Assembly (NCBI GenBank): GCA_964528575.1
Contig: CAZGTQ010000112.1
Span: forward strand, 1-11,458
Direction of reading: 5' to 3'
DNA from: CAZGTQ01 sp964528575
GTDB taxonomy: Bacteria; Planctomycetota; UBA1135; GCA-002686595
DNA length: 11,458 nt
A model generated the notes under the pieces. It searched no databases, was not told where the DNA came from, and saw nothing but the letters and a program-made list of their open reading frames with translations. Shown here in pieces: positions 5,824 to 11,458 of the stretch. The position numbers and the translations under genes were made by a program. How positions within the stretch are numbered: the first letter of the stretch is position 1; every line of letters begins with the position of its first letter.

Positions 5824-6236
5824 AGCTGCTCACGTTTCTCGCGCGCCGGTTCGCATGGACGCCGTGCTCGCAGACGCTGCCGGAGGCGCAGGACGCGCCG
5901 CCGGCGGGCGCGCTCGAGGACGCGGTCGTCGTGTGGGTGCACGCCGAGATGCGCGACGAGGAGCCCGAGGCGCGCAAGCGTGCGTTCAAGCAGACGCTGA
6001 AGCACGTCAAGTGGCTCGCCGGCAAGCGGGACCTGCGGCGCGTCGTCCTGCACTCGTTCACGCACCTGGGCGGCGTGAGCGCGTCGCCGGAGTTCGCGCG
6101 CGATCTGTTGGACGAGCTCGCCGAGCGTTTGCGCGCCAGCGGGTACGAGGTCGGGACGACGCCGTTCGGCTGGTTCTGCGCGTGGGAGCTCAGCGTCCAC
6201 GGCGAGAGCCTCGCGAAAGTCTGGAAGGAGATCTGA
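5820..6236 (+). CDS. Freestanding archaeal-type threonyl-tRNA synthetase editing domain protein
   Basis: 138 residues; the ATG at 5820 overlaps the stop of the Rieske gene (ATGA), so translation is coupled. The protein matches the small D-aminoacyl-tRNA-deacylase-like domain that forms the N-terminus of archaeal ThrRS: a beta strand at the start (M-K-L-L-T-F), V-V-V-W-V-H-A-E, a helix, V-V-L-H-S-F-T-H-L-G-G (His82 at the position of the archaeal active-site His) and T-P-F-G-W-F-C-A-W-E-L-S-V-H-G-E-S-L-A-K near the end, corresponding to the archaeal P-F-G-W-Y-K-A-F signature. There is no synthetase catalytic or anticodon domain, so it acts alone, probably removing wrongly attached Ser (or a related amino acid) from tRNA in the cytoplasm. 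Oddly, Phe119-Cys120 stand where archaeal enzymes have Tyr-Lys, the Lys being reported as catalytic. The fold call is strong; retained activity is uncertain. Confidence 0.82.
   Translation: MKLLTFLARRFAWTPCSQTLPEAQDAPPAGALEDAVVVWVHAEMRDEEPEARKRAFKQTLKHVKWLAGKRDLRRVVLHSFTHLGGVSASPEFARDLLDELAERLRASGYEVGTTPFGWFCAWELSVHGESLAKVWKEI
6225..6230 (+). promoter_or_regulatory. Ribosome binding site for the nuclease-helicase gene
   Basis: AAGGAG lies seven bases before the GTG at 6238, within the last codons of the editing-domain gene. It supports the GTG as the true start. Confidence 0.75.
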
Positions 6237-6237
6237 C

Positions 6238-9200
6238 GTGAAGCTCGACGACGGCACGATCCGGCTGAGCGCGTCCGATCTGTCGAACCACGTCGCGTGC
6301 CGGCGGCTCACCGAGCTCGACCGCGCGTACGCCGAGAAGCGGCTCGACGCGCAGCCGTGGCACGACCCCGCGGCGGCGCACCTGCAAGAGCGCGGCCGCG
6401 CGCACGAGGACGCATACGTCGCGCACCTGCGCGCGCTGGGCCGCGACGTCGTCGACCTGCGCGGCGCGGAGGGCGACCCGTACGACCGCACGATCGCGGC
6501 GATGCGCGCGGGGCACGACGAGATCGTCCAGGCGCAGCTCGCGCGCGGACGCTGGCTCGGCTACGCGGACGTGCTCGAGCGGGTCGAGCTCGAGAGCGAG
6601 CTCGGCGCCTGGTCGTACGAGGTCGTCGACACGAAGCTGGCGCAGGAGACGAAGGGCGGAGCGGTGCTCCAGCTCGCGTTCTACAGCGACCTCGTCGCGC
6701 GCATCCAGGGCGTGCCGCCGCGCAAGATGCACGTCGTCAAGCCGGGCGCTCCGTTCGAGTGCGAGAGCTTCCGCGTCGACGCGTTCAGCGCGTATTACCG
6801 GTTGCTCGCGCGGCGGCTCGAGGAGACCGTCGACGCGGCGCCGGGGGACCGTTACCCCGATCCGTGCGAGCACTGCGCCGTGTGCCGCTGGTGGCGGGTG
6901 TGCGACGCGCAGCGCCGCGCGGACGACCATCCGACGCTCGTCGCGGGGCTGGGGTGCGCGCAGGCGACCGAGCTCGCGCGGCAGGGGCGGCCCACGCTGG
7001 CGGCGTTCGCCGAGGCGCTCGTCGCGCTCGACGACGAGCCGCGCCGCGGGAGCCGCGCGACGTACGAGCGGCTGCACGAGCAGGCGCGCGTGCAGCTCGA
7101 GGGCCGGCGCGCGGGCGCGCTCGTCTCGCGGCTCGTGGATCACGACCCGGGGCATGGGCTCGCGCTCCTGCCGGAGCCGAGCGCGGGCGACGTCTTCTTC
7201 GACATCGAGGCGGATCACTTCTACGAGGGCGGCGGGCTCGAGTACCTGTTCGGCCTCTCGTGGCGCGAGAAGGGCGCGCCCGTCTACGAGCGCTTCTGGG
7301 CGCTCGACCGCGACGAGGAGCGGCGCGCGTTCGAGCGGCTCGTCGACCTGTGCGTCGCGCGTCTCGAGCGCTGGCCGGACATGCACGTCTACCACTTCGC
7401 GCCGTACGAGAAGGCGGCGCTCGGGCGGTTGATGAACCGGCACGGGACGCGCGAGACGGAGGTCGACCGGCTGCTGCGCGCTGAGCGGCTCGTCGATCTG
7501 CACGCGGTCGCGCGCCAGGGCTTGCGCGCGAGCGTCGAGAGCTATTCGCTCAAGGAGCTCGAGCACTTCGCCGGCTACGCGCGCACGGTCCACCCGCGCG
7601 ACGCGGCGGCCGAGCGGCGCGCGCTCGCGTGGTCGCTCGAGCGCGGCGAGCGCGACGGGGCGAGCGCTGCGCGGCGTGCGATCATCGAGACGTACAACCG
7701 CGAGGACTGCGAGGCGACCGCGGCGCTGCGCGACTGGCTCGAGGAGCGCCGCGCGGAGCTCGTCGCGAGCGGCGTCGCGGTCGAGCGGCCGGTGGAGAAG
7801 GTCGGGGAGGCCGACGAGAAGGTCGCTCGGAGGCACGCCGAGATCGCGCTAGTGGGGGACGCGCTGCGCGCGCTGCTGCCGGAGGATCGCAAGGCGTGGA
7901 GCGCGGAGCATTGCGCGGTCGCGCTGCTCGCGGAGCTCGTGTGGTACTTCGTGCGCGAGGACCGCTGCGCGTGGTGGGAGTTCTTTCGGTTGCGCGATCT
8001 CGAGGATCCGGGCGAGCGGGAGCGCGAGCGGAAGGTCGTCGAGGGGCTGACGTTCGATGCGGATCTCGGAAGACCGACGAAGCGCGCGAGAACCGACGTG
8101 CACCGCTATCGCTATCCGCCGCAGGAGGTCGCGATCAAGCTGGGCACGACGCTGCACGACTTCGACGGCGTGGACGTCGGCACGCTCGTCGCGCACGACC
8201 CGGCGAACGGGACGATCGACGTCAAGCGCACGACTGCGACCCAGGCCACGCACCCGAGGGGCGTCTTCGCGTTCGAGAGCGTGAGGGCGGGCTCGGTCGA
8301 GCGCTCGCTGCTCGCGCTCGGCCGGTCCGTCGCCGCACACGGCGTCGACGGCGACGGACCCCATCGCGCTGCGCGCATGCTGCTCCTGAAGCGTGCGCCG
8401 GCGCTGCGCGGCGGCGGGTCGATGCGCGAGCACGGCGAGGAGTCGCTCGACGCGGCGCGGCGCGTCGTGCGGCTCCTGGACGGCGACGTGCTCGCGATCC
8501 AGGGGCCGCCCGGCACGGGGAAGACGTACACCGGCGCGCGCATGATCGTCGACCTCGTGCGCGCGGGGAAGCGCGTCGGGATCACGGCGGTCAGCCACAA
8601 GGTGATCCGCAACCTCGCGAAGGAGGCGCTCGACTGGTCGCGCGACCCGAAGTCCGGCGGTTCTCCGCTCGAAGCGGCTCTGTTGAACACGAAGGGCGAC
8701 GACGAAGCGCCGGTGGACGGCCTGCGCGTCGTGAGCAAGGACGCGGAAGCGCTCGACGCCCTCGATCAAGGCCAGCTCGTCGGCGGGACCGCGTGGCTGT
8801 GGTCGAGCGACGACGCCGCGCTCGACGTGCTCTTCGTCGACGAGGCTGGGCAGCTCTCGCTCGCCCACACGCTCGCCGCGGCGCGCTGCGCGACGAACGT
8901 CGTGCTGCTCGGCGATCCGCAGCAGCTCCAGCAGCCGCAGCAGGCGGCGCACCCCGAGGGGGCGGAGATCGCCGCACTCGAGCATTTCCTCGACGGCGAG
9001 GAGACGATGCCCGCGCACAAGGGTCTCTTCCTCGAGCGCACGTATCGCCTGCATCCCGCGATCTGCTCGTTCACGTCCGAGCTGTACTACGAGCGCAAGC
9101 TCGAGTCCCACCCCGACTGCGAGCAGCAGGCCCTGATCGGCGCCGCGCGCTTCAGCGAGAGCGGCCTGTGGCACCTGCCGTGCGAGCACGAGGGTTGCCA

Positions 9201-9648
9201 GAGCCGCTCGGACGAGGAGGTCGACGCCGTCGTCGCGCTCGTCGAGGAGCTGCTCGCCGGCGGCGTGTCGTGGCGCGATCGCAACGGCGTCGTGCGTCCG
9301 CTCACGCCGGCCGACGTGCTCGTCGTCGCGCCGTACAACGCGCAGGTCGGCGCGCTTGCCGCGCGCCTCGAGCGCTTGCGCGTGCCCGCCGGCACCGTCG
9401 ACCTGTTCCAGGGCCGCGAGGCGCCGGTCGTGATCTACTCGCTGGCGAGCTCGTCGATCGTCGACGCGCCGCGTGGGCTCGAGTTCCTGCTCGACCCGCA
9501 CCGGATGAACGTCGCGACGAGCCGCGCGCAGTGCGTGTGCGTGCTCGTCGCGTCGCCGCGCCTCGTCGAAGCCGTGTGCCGCACGCCGCGCCAGATGGAG
9601 CACGCGAACGGGCTGTGCGCCTATCTCGAGCGCGCGCTGGTACATTGA
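6238..9648 (+). CDS. TM0106-type RecB-like nuclease / DEDD exonuclease / SF1 helicase fusion
   Basis: 1136 residues from GTG 6238, 1 nt after the previous stop. Domain 1 (about 1-230) is a RecB/PD-(D/E)XK nuclease: G-R-A-H-E (His56), G-Y-A-D (Asp111), V-D-T-K (Asp131, Lys133), Q145-x3-Y149. Cys21 and Cys213-x2-Cys216-x5-Cys222 (with an extra Cys210) match the Cas4/AddB iron-sulfur pattern. Domain 2 (about 315-505) is a YprB/RNase H-like 3'-5' exonuclease core: F-F-D-I-E (Asp322, Glu324), Y-H-F-A-P-Y-E-K and Y-N-R-E-D (Asp490). Domain 3 (about 740-1130) is an SF1 Dna2/Upf1-like helicase: Walker A G-P-P-G-T-G-K-T (756-763), D-E-A-G (868-871), G-D-P-Q-Q-L (892-897), R-T-Y-R-L-H-P, D-L-F-Q-G-R-E and N-V-A-T-S-R-A-Q. 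All motifs look intact. The architecture is that of the TM0106 family of putative nucleases; it should unwind and degrade DNA or RNA ends in repair or defence. Biological role unproven. Confidence 0.9.
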   Translation: MKLDDGTIRLSASDLSNHVACRRLTELDRAYAEKRLDAQPWHDPAAAHLQERGRAHEDAYVAHLRALGRDVVDLRGAEGDPYDRTIAAMRAGHDEIVQAQLARGRWLGYADVLERVELESELGAWSYEVVDTKLAQETKGGAVLQLAFYSDLVARIQGVPPRKMHVVKPGAPFECESFRVDAFSAYYRLLARRLEETVDAAPGDRYPDPCEHCAVCRWWRVCDAQRRADDHPTLVAGLGCAQATELARQGRPTLAAFAEALVALDDEPRRGSRATYERLHEQARVQLEGRRAGALVSRLVDHDPGHGLALLPEPSAGDVFFDIEADHFYEGGGLEYLFGLSWREKGAPVYERFWALDRDEERRAFERLVDLCVARLERWPDMHVYHFAPYEKAALGRLMNRHGTRETEVDRLLRAERLVDLHAVARQGLRASVESYSLKELEHFAGYARTVHPRDAAAERRALAWSLERGERDGASAARRAIIETYNREDCEATAALRDWLEERRAELVASGVAVERPVEKVGEADEKVARRHAEIALVGDALRALLPEDRKAWSAEHCAVALLAELVWYFVREDRCAWWEFFRLRDLEDPGERERERKVVEGLTFDADLGRPTKRARTDVHRYRYPPQEVAIKLGTTLHDFDGVDVGTLVAHDPANGTIDVKRTTATQATHPRGVFAFESVRAGSVERSLLALGRSVAAHGVDGDGPHRAARMLLLKRAPALRGGGSMREHGEESLDAARRVVRLLDGDVLAIQGPPGTGKTYTGARMIVDLVRAGKRVGITAVSHKVIRNLAKEALDWSRDPKSGGSPLEAALLNTKGDDEAPVDGLRVVSKDAEALDALDQGQLVGGTAWLWSSDDAALDVLFVDEAGQLSLAHTLAAARCATNVVLLGDPQQLQQPQQAAHPEGAEIAALEHFLDGEETMPAHKGLFLERTYRLHPAICSFTSELYYERKLESHPDCEQQALIGAARFSESGLWHLPCEHEGCQSRSDEEVDAVVALVEELLAGGVSWRDRNGVVRPLTPADVLVVAPYNAQVGALAARLERLRVPAGTVDLFQGREAPVVIYSLASSSIVDAPRGLEFLLDPHRMNVATSRAQCVCVLVASPRLVEAVCRTPRQMEHANGLCAYLERALVH

Positions 9649-9667
9649 CCGCTCGCCGTTCGTCGCG

Positions 9668-9674
9668 AAGGAGG
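9668..9674 (+). promoter_or_regulatory. Ribosome binding site for the DUF1801 gene
   Basis: AAGGAGG lies four bases before the ATG at 9679, one of the strongest Shine-Dalgarno sequences in the window. A TACATT hexamer at the end of the preceding gene (about 9641-9646) could be a -10 element, which would allow separate transcription. Confidence 0.6.
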
Positions 9675-9678
9675 AAGC

Positions 9679-10080
9679 ATGAAGGCGTCCGAGCTGATCG
9701 ACAAGAGGATCGCGGAGCTCGCGGACTGGCGCGGGGAGACGCTGAGCAGGATCCGAGAGCTCATCCGCGCCGCGGACCCGGATGCCGTGGAAGAGGTGAA
9801 GTGGAAGAAGCCGTCGAACTCGATGCTCGGCGTCCCCGTGTGGTCGCACGACGGGATCATCTGCACCGGCGAGACCTACAAGGACAAGGTGAAGCTGACG
9901 TTCGCCAAGGGCGCCTCCTTGGAGGACACGGGGAAGCTCTTCAACGCGAGCCTCGGCGGGAACACCAGGCGCGCGATCGATCTCCAGGAGGGCGAGCTGG
10001 TGGACGCGCGCGCATTCAAGGCGCTCGTCCGTGCCGCGGTCGCCCTCAACACCGCCAAGCGGCCGAAGCGAACGACGTAG
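9679..10080 (+). CDS. DUF1801 domain protein (YdhG-like)
   Basis: 133 residues with a strong Shine-Dalgarno sequence, 30 nt after the helicase gene. The body reads like DUF1801: an N-terminal helix pair (I-R-E-L-I-R-A-A-D-P-D-A-V-E-E-V-K-W-K-K-P), then a beta sheet with V-P-V-W-S-H-D-G-I-I-C, Y-K-D-K-V-K-L-T-F-A-K-G and a helical end (A-F-K-A-L-V-R-A-A-V-A-L-N). These small soluble cytoplasmic proteins have a frataxin-like fold and are widespread; no enzymatic activity is established for most. The gene uses more AAG/Lys than its neighbours, so local base composition is a little less extreme. It may be read from the upstream operon or from its own promoter. Confidence 0.82.
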   Translation: MKASELIDKRIAELADWRGETLSRIRELIRAADPDAVEEVKWKKPSNSMLGVPVWSHDGIICTGETYKDKVKLTFAKGASLEDTGKLFNASLGGNTRRAIDLQEGELVDARAFKALVRAAVALNTAKRPKRTT

Positions 10081-10190
10081 AGCTACGGCCGCGCTACTTG
10101 CGCGAGCCTGTCGAGCTGGCTCCCGGGGCGCCACGTTTCGCTACAACGTGCCGCGTGACCGACCCGAGCGCGCGGGATAGGACCTCGCGC
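10081..10190. other. Intergenic gap before the beta-propeller gene
   Basis: 110 bases without a gene. TACAAC at 10142-10147 could be a -10 element but has no -35 partner at normal spacing. AGGA at 10179-10182, eight bases before the ATG at 10191, is a plausible ribosome binding site. No terminator-like hairpin with a T-run follows the DUF1801 stop. Confidence 0.35.
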
Positions 10191-11456
10191 ATGCCCGCCC
10201 GGCTCATAGCGCTCGTCCTCGCGGGCCTTGCCGGCGCGGCCGGCGCGGCCGGCGCGCAGGACGCGACGTATCGCGCGGGAGCGGGGCACGCCGGCGCCCA
10301 CCCCGGCGGTCTGGCGGGCCACGGTCCCGATGGCGTCGAGTCGATGCTCTTCGTCGCGACGCACCCGGCCGCGGGGGTGCCCGCGGCGCTCGTCGCGCTC
10401 GACGGCGAGGACGGAGCGCTGGTCTGGCGGCGCGAGCTCGAGGGTCGGCCGACGGCGCCCGCGGTCGCGCAGGGGCTCGTCCTCGTGGGGAGCGACGCCG
10501 GCGGCGTCCGCGCGTTCGACGTCGCGACGGGCGAGCCGCGCTGGACGTACGAGACGAAGCACGCGGTCGTCGGGCAGCCGGTCGTCGCGGGCGACGGCGC
10601 GTGGCTCGGCGGTGGCGAGGACCACCTCGTGCACGCGCTCTCGCTCGCCGACGGCGCGAAGCGTTGGACGAAGAAGGTGAAGGGCGAGGGCGTCTTCGCG
10701 CCGCCGTGCGTGCGTGGAGGGTCGCTCTTCGCGTTCAGCGCGACGCACCACGCGGCGCCGGTGCTGTACGCGCTGGCGGCGGACGACGGCAAGGTCCTGT
10801 GGAGCGAAGACAAGGTCGAGTCGACGCCGGTGACGGGGCCGAACGCGGTCGAGCTCAGCGGCGAGCACGTGATCGTGTGCGTGACGCCCGACCGCTATCG
10901 CAAGAAGAGCGACGTGACCGACGCCGGCGAGCCGACGTGCTGGGTCGCCGCGTTCGACGCCGCCTCGGGCGACGAGCGCTGGCGCGCGCCGATCGGGCCC
11001 CTCGCCGCCTTCGGCCCGACGGTCGGCGGCGAGACGATCGTCTGCTATGCCAAGCCGTTCGCCGCGCCGCCGACCGAGGCGGCAGCGCGTCACCTCGTCG
11101 CGCTCTCGGCCACCGACGGCACGCTCCTGTGGAGCAAGTCGATCGGCACCGCGCCCGCGCGTTGGGCGGCGACGTCACCCGTCGTCGCCGGCGACCTCGT
11201 GCTCGGCGCGACGTCGACGGCGGTGACGGCGTTCGACCTGCGCACGGGCGAGCAGCGTTGGACCCAGCCCGTGCGCAGCGCCGTGATCGCGGTCGCCGGC
11301 GAACGCGGGTACCTCGTCGCGGCGGGCGGCGCGCTCACCGCCGTCGACGTCGCGACCGGCACCCCGCGCTGGCGCGGGACGGTGCAGCCCGTCGCGAGCC
11401 CGCCGCCGGGCCCCCCGTGCCCCGGCGAGATCGCGCCGCCGAGCTGGGCGGATTAG
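10191..11456 (+). CDS. Secreted PQQ-like beta-propeller repeat protein
   Basis: 421 residues from ATG 10191, complete, ending two bases before the window edge. A short signal peptide (M-P-A-R-L-I-A-L-V-L-A-G-L-A-G, cleavage likely after A-G-A before Q-D) sends it to the periplasm or outside. About residues 66-400 hold eight copies of the PQQ-enzyme/BamB-like repeat core, L-x-A-L/F-D-x-x-(D/T)-G-x-x-x-W, for example V-R-A-F-D-V-A-T-G-E-P-R-W, L-Y-A-L-A-A-D-D-G-K-V-L-W and V-T-A-F-D-L-R-T-G-E-Q-R-W, which fits an eight-bladed propeller. I see no heme-binding CXXCH and no dehydrogenase catalytic signature, so it is more likely a scaffold or binding protein (BamB-like) than a PQQ-dependent enzyme. 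Length is near that of BamB, but there is no lipobox Cys. Its Pro-rich tail (P-P-P-G-P-P-C-P-G) is unusual. Partner and ligand unknown. Confidence 0.85.
   Translation: MPARLIALVLAGLAGAAGAAGAQDATYRAGAGHAGAHPGGLAGHGPDGVESMLFVATHPAAGVPAALVALDGEDGALVWRRELEGRPTAPAVAQGLVLVGSDAGGVRAFDVATGEPRWTYETKHAVVGQPVVAGDGAWLGGGEDHLVHALSLADGAKRWTKKVKGEGVFAPPCVRGGSLFAFSATHHAAPVLYALAADDGKVLWSEDKVESTPVTGPNAVELSGEHVIVCVTPDRYRKKSDVTDAGEPTCWVAAFDAASGDERWRAPIGPLAAFGPTVGGETIVCYAKPFAAPPTEAAARHLVALSATDGTLLWSKSIGTAPARWAATSPVVAGDLVLGATSTAVTAFDLRTGEQRWTQPVRSAVIAVAGERGYLVAAGGALTAVDVATGTPRWRGTVQPVASPPPGPPCPGEIAPPSWAD
10231..10257 (+). repeat. Three tandem copies of a 9-bp unit in the signal peptide
   Basis: CCGGCGCGG is repeated three times (the last copy ends in C instead of G), encoding the Gly-Ala-Ala run at the end of the signal peptide just before the likely cleavage site. 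Copy number could vary between strains. Confidence 0.85.
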
Positions 11457-11458
11457 CG

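Noticed and set aside
6238..9648. Calling the nuclease a Cas4 and looking for a CRISPR locus
   Set aside because: The cysteine pattern is shared, but the fusion to an exonuclease and helicase is TM0106-like, and there are no direct repeats with regular spacers or other cas genes in the window.
7849..10134. 761-residue minus-strand open frame opposite the helicase, DUF1801 and propeller genes
   Set aside because: It runs across three real genes in opposite frames, has low-complexity Arg/Ala composition and no ribosome binding site.
7629..10190. Extension of the propeller gene far upstream in the same open frame
   Set aside because: The upstream translation is Arg/Ala-rich shadow of the helicase and DUF1801 genes. 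The ATG at 10191 gives a normal signal peptide and an AGGA at correct spacing.

Overview
The window is very GC-rich DNA (third codon positions almost all G or C) from a free-living bacterium with large, multi-domain genes. A lipoprotein sulfatase-like hydrolase fused to TPR repeats, a beta-propeller protein of PQQ-like repeats and a carboxypeptidase-regulatory-like domain protein suggest Planctomycetota or Myxococcota. That is an impression from gene content; no marker gene here settles it. There are ten protein genes. I found no tRNA, rRNA, CRISPR array, insertion sequence or phage structural gene.

Layout. (1) Bases 2-595, plus strand: the C-terminal part of a beta-sandwich protein that enters from the left edge. 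(2) Bases 713-2644, minus strand: a tightly packed three-gene cassette of small membrane proteins (ElaB/DUF883-like, then holin-X-like, then DUF3618). Junctions are 1 nt or a 4-nt ATGA overlap, and every gene has a clear Shine-Dalgarno sequence. This looks like an envelope or stress cassette. (3) Bases 2645-2941: a divergent control region of 297 bases with a perfect 6+3+6 palindrome (2714-2728) and a weak promoter placed as if for a leaderless GTG start. (4) Bases 2942-9648, plus strand: four genes with junctions of 8 nt, a 4-nt overlap and 1 nt, probably one transcript. They are a sulfatase-superfamily lipoprotein with TPRs and a Thr nucleophile, a Rieske oxygenase resembling plant choline monooxygenase, a freestanding archaeal-type threonyl-tRNA editing domain, and a large nuclease-exonuclease-helicase fusion of the TM0106 type. 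(5) Bases 9679-10080: a small DUF1801 protein. (6) Bases 10191-11456: a secreted eight-repeat beta-propeller protein that ends two bases before the window edge.

How the genes relate. The minus-strand cassette makes sense as one unit, since the same three small membrane families recur together in other bacteria. The four-gene plus-strand operon has no obvious common pathway: an envelope hydrolase, a one-carbon-nitrogen or aromatic oxygenase, a tRNA proofreading domain and a DNA-processing enzyme. The most interesting individual proteins are the editing domain, with Cys where archaeal enzymes have the catalytic Lys, and the nuclease-helicase, which has an intact RecB-type active site, a Cas4/AddB-like four-cysteine pattern, a DEDD exonuclease core and all SF1 helicase motifs in one chain. 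I do not see a convincing new multi-gene system; the operon and the fusion enzyme are the best candidates for follow-up.
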